Part shown: one piece after another, positions 37,297 through 48,610 of the stretch
Numbering within the stretch: position 1 is the stretch's first letter
Layout: each line of letters starts with the position of its first letter
Assembly: GCA_032718475.1 (NCBI GenBank)
Contig: JAUCBJ010006328.1
Span: forward strand, 1 to 48,860
Origin: Nemertoderma westbladi
Lineage: Eukaryota > Xenacoelomorpha > Nemertodermatida > Nemertodermatidae
Direction: 5' to 3'
Length of the DNA: 48,860 nucleotides
Notes under the pieces: model-generated
Seen by the model: only the letters and a program-made list of their open reading frames with translations
Database searches by the model: none
Told to the model about the DNA's origin: nothing
Position numbers and translations under genes: made by a program

Positions 37297-40200
37297 CTGG
37301 AAAATAATTTATCGGAATAAAAAAAATATAAATTAATAAGTAAATAAATTAAGATAATCTTTAATAGAAGGGATAAATGTAGGAACAGGGTAATAATTCG
37401 AAGATTTTTCAAGAATAAATATGTTATTTGCAGAAAATGGAACTACTAAATGTGGTTTATATTGTTGAATAAAAAATAAATATGAATTTGATTGCTTTAG
37501 TGTTAATTATTAATTGAAAAAACCTAGTATTTACAAGCAAAGCAAAGCAAGGGGCAAATACTGTAATAAATACAAATACAAACAAATAAATAACCTACGA
37601 TATCTCGCATAGTCGCATAGAGCACTACAACTTACAAGGGCTGCGTATAAGAAATACCGGCCCGGCCCCCTGGGTTTTTTTATGAATTCGCAATTAATAA
37701 TGAAAGGCCGTAGTTATTCTAGGAATGGAACAAGTTTGTCGGTTGATAAAAGCATCCTTAATGGATATACATGCAGAGATTACTTACAGAACACAGTATT
37801 TGGGCTCCCATTAAAGCAGCATAAATTGAATGGGGCCGCAATTACAGTATGATTTATATAACATATACATACGGTGGGTACCGGTACTGAATGGGGCAGG
37901 TCAGCGACCGTTAGCAGTTCTCATACAGATAGAATCGAGGTTTATGGCGCTCCTGTGCTGACAGCTCATAGCTAGCCGTTCAGGGGCCAACATATCAATT
38001 AAACTAAACAGTCCACCAATAATAATAGTCAGCTGGCCACTGGGGTTGTAGTATGATAATGCTTGGTGGGCTGACCAATCACCGTCCATTGAATCAGCTG
38101 TTTGCTGTATTTGTGTTTGGTTGGAGCTATTTTAAGTATGGGGCAGGCAGCACGACAGGTAGGTTGAACCTTGGGTAGCAAGGTTGAAGCCAAGGTGAAT
38201 GAAATGATAGGCTAGCTGGCTAAGGCAGTAGGGCCTAAGTGTTGTTACGGTCAGCAAGCATGAAGCACGTAGAGGTAGGTACTGACTGATTCTAGGCCTG
38301 TGCCCCTGCTCGCCCTGCTGGCTGTTGCTCTGTCTGCCTCTTGCCTGTCAGCCTGTCTGCTATATAGAATAGGATAGTATCCTACAGTCCTAATAAAAAA
38401 ACCTAATAATTTCCATTGACTGATTGACTTTGCTCGCGTTTATCCTACTTCTTGCTGTCTTGCAGTCTTGTTTAGGCCTATCTCAGCTATCTGTCTATCG
38501 GAAATTTCTGAATTTGCTATTGTTTACTTTTAATAAAAACCTAAAACCATTATTGTAGTGAGTGATATAGACTGATAGATAGATATAGAACTAGATCTAG
38601 AAGACATCAGATAGTAGTATTATTCGCCAATATTCCGTTTTTTTTATTTATTTTAATAAACTGTTAATACAATTAATAGGCCTAGTCAGGTAGTACAGTA
38701 GTACGGCCTACCAAAATACCAGTCTGCCAGTAGGCCTACTGAAGTAATAAATTATCTCAGTCTCTTGTGCACTAGTATATTTTTACTTCATTTAGCAGTT
38801 ACGGCTACGGGGGGGGGGGGGGGGGGGGGGTGTTCCAGTATATTTTTACTTACTTCATTGGGGGCCTATATGGAATATTGAAAAAAAAAGCGCCACACTG
38901 GTTCTGGTAAACCGAAAAGCGCCCCAGCCATGACATCCAATGCGCGCAAATCATTCAAGAAATTTTGCAATTATTCAGTTATTAGGTAGGCCTACTGCTG
39001 TACTGTCTGACTGTATTATATTGTAATAATTTATCAATTTATACTGCAGCAGACCTACAGTATTAAAATATTAAAAGGCAAGCGTAGCGAGCGAAGAAAT
39101 TTTGCAGAAATATTAAGATTAATACAGTATTAGTATTATTATACAGTATTATTAAGTCAACCAACTGTTTTAAAATACAGATGTCATTAAATTGCGAGCG
39201 CAGCGAGTAAGAAAATTTTAACATTTATAGTAGGCCAACGAACTGTTTTTAAATTTAGAATATGATTATGGATTAAATTGAGAGCGTAGCGAACATGAGA
39301 ATGTGGTTTTATATTGGTTTGAACAATTGAAACAACTCATGTAGGTTAATAAACAGATACAGTGGCCTAATAGGGAAATTGAAATAATGGATATGAGTAG
39401 GATATAAATACAAACGCGAGCGAAGCGAGCAAAATTTTTTAACTCTTTTTAAACATACTGATATAATTTCAAGTACCAGGTAGAGTGGATATGTTGGCAG
39501 TGCATTGTCATCAGAAAATGACACTATATATATCTGCATAATACGTAATACGGTACTCTGTTACTGGCTGACTGGTACTGTACTGCTGTATTCTAAATAC
39601 AAGCTGTACAAGCTGTATTCTGTACACTAAATAACGCATGTGTCTAAAACACTTGTCTGGTGGGAAAACACTTAAAAAAATTTTCTCAGATTTTTTTTAA
39701 AATTTTCCGGTTTTCGTGAAAAAAATACGGAATTTTTTTTTCGCAATCTTTAGCCTATTCAAAATTTTTTTCGAATAGGATACAGGAATAGGGGATTGCA
39801 TCGTTCCGCTATCGCACTATGTATGAAAACACTCTAATATTTTTCTCAAATTTCCCTGTCTCCTCGGGGAAATAGCGGGAAAAAAGACGGGAAAAATTTT
39901 CCCAAAAATTGTAAAGATTTTAGATAGGCCTAAACATGGTTTTCTCAATCAATATTTATATTATACATAACAGCATAATCTGAGTATAATGCAGTAATAC
40001 TAGAAATACCGGTACCGGTACGAGTACTAAACAATACAAACAAAGCATGCAAATTAATTTCATAATTTTTTGAGGGAAAGGAGCAGGTTACATAGGCAGG
40101 CTTTTCTAACCAAAACAATAAACAGCCACCTTCAGACTTTAACAATTGTGGGAGAGGAGCAGGTTGCAGAGGCAGGCTTTTCTAACCAAAACAATAAACG

Positions 40201-41371
40201 ATCAATTTACCAAACCTCAAAACAATAACAGCCACCAGTTTAACAAATGAGGGAAAGGAGCAGGTTACAGAGGCGGGCTTTTCTAACCAAAACAATAAAT
40301 GATCACTTTACTAATTGAGGGAAACCATACTGCCATATGGTCAGACAGTCGGTACAAAAAATGTTAATGAAAAAAATTGTAAAAAGCCTTTCATAAAATA
40401 AGCGGTATATAAGCAGATAAGGGACGTTTACTGGTTAAGGGGACGGTCAGATGGTCCCCAAAGTAACAATCTGACAATACCCGCAGTAGTTATTACAGGT
40501 ACTGCTGTACTGCAGCCAACATCAGTCTGTGGTCTGAGACTACATCTAACATAATGGAAGCTGTTGTCAGGTTGTGTTTATACACCTGTACACCCAATAC
40601 TGGTGAACCGGTACAATAAATAACAGTTGACAGTACAGCAGTAATACTGCAGTTGTCGGTTGTTAAAAATTCAGTGCCCCTGAAACCGGAAAGAGCCGTA
40701 TTACGGCTACGGGTCATGGTGTATATGAGTTCGTAGGCCTACTGTATCAGTTCTTTCACCTAACTAACAACTAACGATATAGTAACTACATGTGCAAAGT
40801 GCTACTCGTGTAAGTAAATTAATTTAATGCTGTTGGCCAATTGTAATGCTGGCGTCATTAATACGTCATATCATAACCTAAACGTTTTGTACTGGTATGC
40901 TATTTTTCATCATACGAATATAATTTGGAAATAAACCCAGGCCTGTTACTTATTGATAATTATTTGTTGTAATGTGTTTTATTTCTTTCGCGCAGTTCCA
41001 GTTAACATGCCTTGTCGGTGCAGCTGTGTCCCCTACCTGATCATATAGTTTGTATATACTGATACAGGCCTATACCAATACCACATATATAGGACGATAG
41101 TCCATGCATGTATGTCAGTATGTGAGCCGCTAAGACTAACTAGGGCTTCAGTTTTTACTAGTCTCGTCATGCCTGACTAATCACTGCTGTATTTGTTAAT
41201 GCTGTAAATGTATCTCATAGCCAAATTTTGTTATGATAGTAGTCATGTACCGTAGTTGCCATATTTCTGTATTTTTCTGATCCTGATGATATAAACACGT
41301 ATTTATCCTTGCGGAATTTAATTTATATTATATATATTAACTCATAGGCCTACCTGTTATTTAAATAAACA
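37297..41371. other. AT-rich noncoding DNA with scattered short repeats
   Basis: No gene supported. A G run lies at 38809-38830. Words of the type GCGAGCGNAGCGAGC occur four times between 39076 and 39430. A unit with GAGCAGGTTACAGAGGCGGG and CTTTTCTAACCAAAACAATAA recurs three times at about 40071, 40152 and 40250. The open stretch 37901-38089 (minus) has no supporting splice or family signal. Promoter elements of the claspin gene presumably lie at the right end, but none was pinned down. Confidence 0.55.
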
Positions 41372-44272
41372 ATGGATGAAACTGTTGCTAAAAGACCACG
41401 GCAAGATCTTTGCAGTGATAGTGAAGATGAATGTGGATACCCTCGGTACAAAAGAAAATGTGTTAAAGCTATCGAATCTGATTACAGCTCTGATGAGGAA
41501 TTAACTCTTGGGATCAATGATGTCTGCATAATGAGTCAAACAAGTTCTCAACCACAAAACAACCATGAACAAGTTAAGGAGACATCAGAACAAGAAGGTA
41601 AGATAAGCAACTATGATGATGAAGATGATAGTGGGATTGCTGGAGTTTTTAGTGCTCCTTTTCATAGAAGTGAGAGCTCAGATTATGATCACTCAGATGA
41701 TAGTGTCCCAGTTCCTGATAATGATACACTATCTAAACGATACTGTGAAGATAATGTAGATAAAGATATTAGTAAAAAACAAAAACCAATGAAAAGAGAA
41801 TCAGCAAAGCGTGCGGCAGCAGTTCTTGCAGAAATTCATTCAAAAAGTCAGCAAATGGACAGAGAAGCTGCGCTAAAGCTGTCATCTAAAAGTAAGTTAG
41901 TTGTCATGGATATCAATGATGCCTTGAAAAGGCACAAAGAGATGGTTGGTGGGCTTCCTACCAATCTGAGATTAAGTAATTGTATTGGAAAGCAGGTTGC
42001 CGCAAAACCCACTCAATCTAGAGATATCATTCAGCACTCAAAGGTAAATGAACGCAAACTGCAGTTGTTGAAGAGCAGAGGATTTGATTTCAATGATGTA
42101 AAACCCTCTTTGGAAGGGAAACCTGAGTCTTTTGTAATGTTGGATAAATCATCCAATATGTTGATGGATTTAAGCAATACTATACAAAAAGAACATAAGC
42201 CTTACACTCTGCAAGTAATAGATAACTATAAGCGTAATAATAATGTCCAGAATAAAAGTACCACAGGTGGGGGGAAGGTTACACTCGCCCTTCTTAAGAA
42301 TTCATTGAAAGCAGATATGTATCAGAAATGTCGCAACATGAATAAAACTACGACAGTGATGATGCAGTCAGATGTGTGCTCATCAGAGTCAAATGAATTG
42401 CCTTCGATGTCAACCCTGACAAAAAGAAGTTTATCAACTTGGAGCACCGAATCTGAGCAAAGTTTGTTTAGCAGTCGGGAAACTTATAGCCATGACGACC
42501 AATGTGAGGTGATGTCTTACCTGTCTGGCAAAGATGACACAATAGACAGTCTGGAATCTGATTTACCACCAAACCGATTTATAGATATATCAAGTAGCAA
42601 TTGCCAATTGTCAAAGCATTCAAAAACATCACCGTCAGAAACATCAGATGGGACAAATTTAATGAACATAAGAGTTGACTCTGATGATGATGATGATGAA
42701 TTAATTGAAGGGCCAATATTTTCTTTGGATGTGGATAATGACTTGGAAGACCATAGCACAGAAATTGCACCAAGAATTATATTAGAGAATCCGAAGGGAT
42801 TGAGGGATGTCATCTCTAGTTCACCTGCAGGGGAAGTGAACTTTGAGGAGTTGCTTGGATTGTGTTCTGGTCAGGTGTGCTCTTCAACAGAAAGCAATGC
42901 TATTAAGCACTTATCAGGATCTGTTAATGGTGTTGGTAGTTTTACCGATAACAGCAACGAAACAAAACATAGTAATTGCTCGAGATCAAATGATGGAAAT
43001 GTTTTAGTTGAGGAAACAAGAGCTTCTGCTTGCTTTGCACCCCATCTTGATGAAGGTACTGCAGTCAAAAACACCTTGGATGGCATATTAGCGGATATGA
43101 GGACTAGCACCCCAGATAAAGAGAAACATCAGCAAGCAACATCCAACCTTGATTCTAAATCAACTCGTCAACAGGGGTGTTTTGCACCATTGTTCAATGA
43201 AATTCGATCTTCAGAATCTCAGAAAGATGCAAGTACATTTAGAATCTCTGCAAAGTATAATGATGAGGAAGATATTGTGAATTATGATAGTGAAGAGGAA
43301 GATGGTGATGTTTCTGGTAGTGACGAATGTGACATTGAATCAAATGATTCATTTAATGTTGCCAGGCAGAAAGTTAGACGGATTAGGAAGGTAGTGGAGG
43401 AAGATGAAGACAGTGAGGATGATGATATAGATATTGATGATGATAGTGGAAGTTTTGTGAATGAGGAGATTGAGTATGTTAAAAAGGGGATTCAGCTTGA
43501 TGATTATATTGATAAGGAAGCAGAGCTATCAGGTAGTGAGGTGGGGAGTGACGATGAGCAGGATGGCGAAGAGATGGATGCGTGGGACCTCGAAGGCATC
43601 GATGACGAGGATGCGCCAGATAACGAGTTGCTTCGTAAAGAAATTGGTAAATATCAGTTGAAACAAATTCTAGATGATGATGCAGTCGCTCTTGATCGCA
43701 TGAAGGAACTCTTCGGCACGGATGAAAATGATGGTCAGAACCGAAAAAGGAACTTCCAATGGGCTAAAAAGGAAGAAGCATCTTTAAACGACTTTCTATC
43801 TCGCGGAACTGTTGTAGACAACAACAAAATTGTTGCAATAGATGGAGAGGATGAAGATGAAGGTGTGTGGAGAAAACAAAGACATGAACGTGACACTTAC
43901 ATACGTCAGTTGCGGGATTCGCAATCCATTGAAGATACAACCACTTCCTCCGATAACATTTTTGCTGTTATGATGATGAAAGCAAGGCAGAATTCCAACC
44001 AATCTGAATCGCAGCGTGGCTCCTCTGAGACGACAACTCATACCGAGGCCCTCCTGGCGAGGAGCAAGTCTGTCAACTGGTCCAACACCAATAGTAACTC
44101 CGCTATGTTCACAAGTCGCTCGTACCTCAGTTACACCAAAGAGCAACTTGAACGCGTCTCAACGAACATTGTAAAGAACTCCTCAGAGGCGTCAATGGCT
44201 TCCGATAAACTGAGGAACTTTGTGTTTCGACCGGTCGATGATAACAGCTGTCAATCTATGCACGATAATTAG
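41372..44272 (+). CDS. CLSPN: Claspin, DNA-replication checkpoint adaptor (uninterrupted ORF)
   Basis: 966 residues from ATG (context AACAATGG) to TAG, in the nucleus a replisome-bound adaptor that lets ATR activate Chk1. Family landmarks in order: a Ser/Asp/Glu-rich N-terminus; AVLAEIHSKSQQMDREAALKL (150-170), matching the conserved helix near claspin's middle-N region; RKLQLLKSRGFDF..ESFVML (228-257); a Chk1-binding motif EELLGLCSGQV (492-502, Ser499 the expected phosphosite); then the most conserved block, DYIDKEAELSGSEVGSDDEQ (711-730) through LDDD, NFQWAKK and VWRKQRHERD; and a C-terminal LRNFVFRPV. Vertebrate claspin is about 1,340 residues with three Chk1-binding repeats; here only one clear motif is seen. 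No introns interrupt it, unlike the multi-exon vertebrate gene. Confidence 0.9.
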   Translation: MDETVAKRPRQDLCSDSEDECGYPRYKRKCVKAIESDYSSDEELTLGINDVCIMSQTSSQPQNNHEQVKETSEQEGKISNYDDEDDSGIAGVFSAPFHRSESSDYDHSDDSVPVPDNDTLSKRYCEDNVDKDISKKQKPMKRESAKRAAAVLAEIHSKSQQMDREAALKLSSKSKLVVMDINDALKRHKEMVGGLPTNLRLSNCIGKQVAAKPTQSRDIIQHSKVNERKLQLLKSRGFDFNDVKPSLEGKPESFVMLDKSSNMLMDLSNTIQKEHKPYTLQVIDNYKRNNNVQNKSTTGGGKVTLALLKNSLKADMYQKCRNMNKTTTVMMQSDVCSSESNELPSMSTLTKRSLSTWSTESEQSLFSSRETYSHDDQCEVMSYLSGKDDTIDSLESDLPPNRFIDISSSNCQLSKHSKTSPSETSDGTNLMNIRVDSDDDDDELIEGPIFSLDVDNDLEDHSTEIAPRIILENPKGLRDVISSSPAGEVNFEELLGLCSGQVCSSTESNAIKHLSGSVNGVGSFTDNSNETKHSNCSRSNDGNVLVEETRASACFAPHLDEGTAVKNTLDGILADMRTSTPDKEKHQQATSNLDSKSTRQQGCFAPLFNEIRSSESQKDASTFRISAKYNDEEDIVNYDSEEEDGDVSGSDECDIESNDSFNVARQKVRRIRKVVEEDEDSEDDDIDIDDDSGSFVNEEIEYVKKGIQLDDYIDKEAELSGSEVGSDDEQDGEEMDAWDLEGIDDEDAPDNELLRKEIGKYQLKQILDDDAVALDRMKELFGTDENDGQNRKRNFQWAKKEEASLNDFLSRGTVVDNNKIVAIDGEDEDEGVWRKQRHERDTYIRQLRDSQSIEDTTTSSDNIFAVMMMKARQNSNQSESQRGSSETTTHTEALLARSKSVNWSNTNSNSAMFTSRSYLSYTKEQLERVSTNIVKNSSEASMASDKLRNFVFRPVDDNSCQSMHDN

Positions 44273-47270
44273 TTGCTACGGTATTTTAGTTTGATGTTCT
44301 TTTTTAAGGTGTTTGTTATAATAATTTTTAGATTGGTGAATTGTATTCCTTTTTTTTTTATCTCGCGTTTAAATATTTGTAGTGGAATTATCTTTGTCCA
44401 TCCATTCAACATATATAGTATACCAGTACACATTCAATAATATGCATTATACATTTATAGTAGCGGGGAGGGGGGGGGGGGGTGACTTTCGAGTTGGACG
44501 CAATCAAAATCATCCCTTTCCGCTGGGAAGTTTTGTTTATTGTTTTGGTTCGAGTAACACGTATCTTATACCGGCTCCTTTCCATTAATTAATAACATTG
44601 ATAATTCACCGACACGAGATATAATTTCTAGTCACATCACCCCCCCCCCCCCCCCCCCCTTATTTATTACACATTATTTATTATTATTATTATTATATGT
44701 TTGCGTTTCCGACTTTCCGGCGTTAAACGTCACATTTTGCATGAATACCCAGTCGCTTTATTTATATCCTGTTAATAATAAATTATACAATGATATTCAC
44801 GATGTTGGGGTGGCGTGTTTGCGTTGGTTGGGAAAGTGTGGGACACTTTGTTCACTTTTTAATGGGGGGTATGTTTACTTCCAGTTTTAGGAATGTAGCC
44901 CGGGGGGGTCACAATAATTTAAATGACATGAACGCCCATTACCATCGGTATATACTATATAGTATGGCATTATGGACTACATTTTATTTATTAAAACTAA
45001 TAAAAGTTCAATATTCAACATTAAAACAGAACCATTGACCATTCATTATCCATCACCTATTTGCTCTAATTGTTGCTAATTATACAATAAATTGTATATA
45101 TTGGTCACAGATACAATCTTTTTGCTATTTTTTTTCGTTATATAGCATTATTATACGATATACGCAATATAAGATATGCAATATAAATGTATATTTATTT
45201 ATTATCAATGTTAAGTTTAAATTAATTTTCGAACTGGCTAACCATTTTGTTTTAATCACATATTCAACGAATATCTTGTATGTTGTTGGTTATTTATGAT
45301 TATGGATTATTAGTTTTGATACCGGTACTTAGTAAATACTCAAATTGAATAAAAAAAAGGTACACAGGCAGTAAACTAGGCCTATATATTAAGACAAACT
45401 TAGCATTTGTAAATACCTTTTGTACCTCGCATATACAAAAATAATACCGCGTTATCGAAACACGCAGTGTTAAGCAACAAATAACGTATTAAAAAAATTT
45501 TATTTTAATTTTATGTAATTTTATTTAACATTATAAATAAAAAACACAAAATACAAAAATATACATTATATAATGGTACTGTTTGTAATATTATTATTAT
45601 TGTTTGATACGAATACGAATACTAGTAAAATGCATGTCTTGGAATATGATCTTAATTCATTTTCTGAGAAACATCTTAAATTCAAATTTATTGTGATTTC
45701 AATATGGTTGGTTTACAAGTGAAGGGGGGGGGGGGGGGGGGGGGGGGGGGTCCTTTCGGTATATTGCAGAAATTTTGTATATATATTCATATTGATGTTA
45801 TATATATATACCGGTACGACATTACCTTTAAATATCTCGTGTAAAACAGATTGTTATTGTAAAAAAGTTTGATGATATTATTATTATTAGAATTAATTTT
45901 ATTGACTCATATGATTTGACATTACCGTTATATGTAGTTCGCCGGGGTTAAAGTAAACTAAAAAATTAAAACAAATAAATATTATTGTTTATACTTACTT
46001 ATGTGTCTGTAGGCCTATATGGTAATATATATTTAGTGTGGCGCTATCTGTCTGATTATATACATATATAATATTTTGAATGTGTTGTGCTTTTTTTATT
46101 TTTTGTCTTAATATAGTTCGTGTTGTTTTATTCATATTGTTTTATAATATTGGCCTACAGGTATATAATATACCGGTAATATACCTAGAAATGAAATGGG
46201 CTGCAATGTTAACATGTTTCTTCTTGGTCATATAATTTTTTCTTCGTCTTATTATACAATTAAATTTGTAAAGAAAAAACTTAATTTAACTTTTAACTTT
46301 AGTTTATAATAAATTCTATAGCTCTACAAAAACTCGTATATTATAATATATATATTCTCCTGTATAAATTCGAGCTAATAAATTCGCAGCCAAGTATATG
46401 GGTCCTTAATCCAGGACCAAGGGCAGCCTTATCCCAGAACGAAGGGGGTCCTAGTTACAGGACCAGATTTGCCCTAGTAAGAGGGTCTATGCAGCTACAG
46501 ATGGCACCTCCTTTATGCTGCATGGAGGTGGCAAGTTTTCTTGATCAATGACCTAGAATACCTGACCTGATCTGAATGATATTAGATTTTAGTTCATTTA
46601 GAATATATAATTTTAGATTTTGATTTGTTTAATCTTTCGAATTGGATACTGTTCCATAACTATGTTAACGGGGAATATAGTGGTTACCACGTGTTAATGC
46701 ACCGGAAGTGTAGTTGTGTGTCGCGATTATGTTATAGTGAAGAGAGAACCAGGAGGGGGGGGGAGGGGGGGTTTCAAGGTAGTTGGGTAGGTTGTAAACA
46801 TTGTAAAGAGGGCTCGAGGAAGTACGATGGTGACTAAATGTAATTCATCGGAGACGTTTATTGATTTGGTTATGTAGAGGTTTCAGTTGGGTAGGTTCCT
46901 CTCCAGAGCAGATTGGGCGGGACTTTCGACGCAATAAAAATTCATCGCTCTCCAGGGCAAATTAATTTGTAAATAAACCCACCCCCCCACGGACAAGTCA
47001 AATGTTCATCTATATTAATTAATAACAAGTATTACAGTGTCGGTGTCAATGGCTTCTATGTCCCCCTCAATTTATCGAGTATACTCAATGCTATTGAGTT
47101 TATTGTTTTAATTAAAGTTACCCAATCATCTAAAAATGTGTTAAGTCAAAGTCAAGCTAAAATGAAAGAATATAAAAACATCACCGTGACCATCACAAAA
47201 GTCGACACACCAGACTGTAGGCTGTCGAGCAAGCGTGTCAGCCAGATCGTTAATATACAATTAAATCTAA
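44273..47270. other. AT-rich intergenic DNA, no gene seen
   Basis: Follows claspin; the near part should hold its 3' UTR (AATAAA words occur, for example near 44775). A C run at 44640-44659 and a G run at 45724-45750 are present. Short open stretches (44382-44588, 44790-45038, 46625-46837) have no protein-like features. Confidence 0.55.
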
Positions 47271-47277
47271 TACCATT

Positions 47278-48225
47278 GCACCCCGTGCTGAAGCACCCCG
47301 GTCCGTAGCACCCCGGACAGTAGCCCCCGGACAGTTGCACCCCTGCTGACAGTAGCCCCCCGGACAGTTGCACCCAGGACCATAGCAACCCCGACAGTAG
47401 CACGCCGGATCGTAAAAACCCGGATGGGAGTAGCCCCCCGGACCGTAGCAACCCGGACAGTAGCACCCCGGTTCGTAGCACCCGGACAGTAGCACCCGGA
47501 CAGTTGTACCTAGCACATTATAAACCGGACAGTTGCACCCCAGACAGTAGCACCCGGACAGTTGTACCTAGCACATTACAAACCGGACCGTTGCACCCCA
47601 GACAGTAGCACCCGGACAGTTGTACCTAGCACATTACAAACCGGACAGTTGAACCCCTGACAGTAGCAACCTGGACAGTTGTACCTAGCACATTACAAAC
47701 CGGACAGTTGCACCCCAGACAGTAGCAACCCGGACAGTTGCACCCCAAACAGTAGCACCCGGATAGTTGTACCTAGCACATTACAAACCGGACAGTTGCA
47801 CCCCAAACAGTAGCACCCGGACAGTTGTACCTAGCACATTACAAACCGGACAGTTGAACCCCTGACAGTAGCAACCTGGACAGTTGTACCTAGCACATTA
47901 CAAACCGGACAGTTGCACCCCAGACAGTAGCAACCCGGACAGTTGCACCCCAAACAGTAGCACCCGGATAGTTGTACCTAGCACATCACAAACCGGACAG
48001 TTGCACCCCAGACAGTAGCACCCGGACAGTTGTACCTAGCACATTACAAACCGGACAGTTGAACCCCTGACAGTAGCAACCTGGACAGTTGTACCTAGCA
48101 CATTACAAACCGGACAGTTGCACCCCAGACAGTAGCAACCCGGACAGTTGCACTCCAAACAGTAGCACCCGGATAGTTGTACCTAGCACATTACAAACCG
48201 GACAGTAGTACTCCGGACAGTAACC
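47278..48225. repeat. 29/58-bp tandem array
   Basis: The basic unit is about 29 bp (CGGACAGTTGCACCCCAGAC plus AGTAGCACC). It is paired into 58-bp units marked by TACCTAGCACATTACAAACC, seen at 47507, 47565, 47623, 47682 and, after an extra 29-mer, 47770. The 58, 59 and 88 steps recur as a larger period of about 205 bp. The left edge (47278-47500) is irregular. Frames such as 47152-47481 (minus) merely read the repeat. Confidence 0.92.
48204..48225. repeat. Left target-site duplication of SINE copy B
   Basis: This 22-bp segment matches 48496-48517 at 20 of 22 positions (ending CCGGACAGTAACC). Since it is also array-like sequence, part of the match could pre-date insertion. Confidence 0.6.
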
Positions 48226-48227
48226 AA

Positions 48228-48495
48228 GGTTCCACCTTGGTGTAGTGGTTGCATTGAATTCACATCTCCCGTAGGTCGTGGGTTCGATCCTCACATGGGC
48301 CAGGGCAGTTTTCGTTTCGGCACGAATGCTTTAAAGGGACCAGCCAGGGCGCATCTCTGCCTTGCATCCTTAAGTGGTAGCTAAATGAGTACTGGAGTTT
48401 CCTCTGGGGAGTAAAGTTCTGGGGGACCGCACTGGAAATAAGTCGTCAGACTTTGTGCGTAATCCCTCGCCTAGCGGCCGAAGAAAATTTACTTT
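48228..48495 (+). mobile_element. SINE copy B (full length, tRNA-derived)
   Basis: 268 bp, nearly identical to copy A: the same GGTTCCACCTTGGTGTAGTG head, a B box within GTGGGTTCGATCCTCAC, the same body, and a shorter TTTACTTT tail. It is inserted in the 29/58-bp array and flanked by near-perfect 22-bp direct repeats. Confidence 0.9.
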
Positions 48496-48610
48496 AGTAG
48501 CACCCCGGACAGTAACCGCCGCCAGTAGCTACTAGAACAGTAGCACTACTACAGTAACTCCTTGGATATGATGTATCACAATATACGGTATACATTACAA
48601 CGGTTGGGTG
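48496..48610. other. Right duplication of SINE copy B and remnant of the 29-bp array
   Basis: 48496-48517 is the right direct repeat. Degenerate array sequence (AGTAGCACTACTACAGTAAC) continues to about 48560, then unique sequence. Confidence 0.6.

Noticed and set aside
37901-38089. 62-residue minus-strand frame with a possible membrane helix
   Set aside because: No splice sites, family signature or neighbours to support it.
47152-48294. Minus-strand Gly/Cys/Leu repeat frames
   Set aside because: They read through the 29/58-bp tandem array or the SINE.
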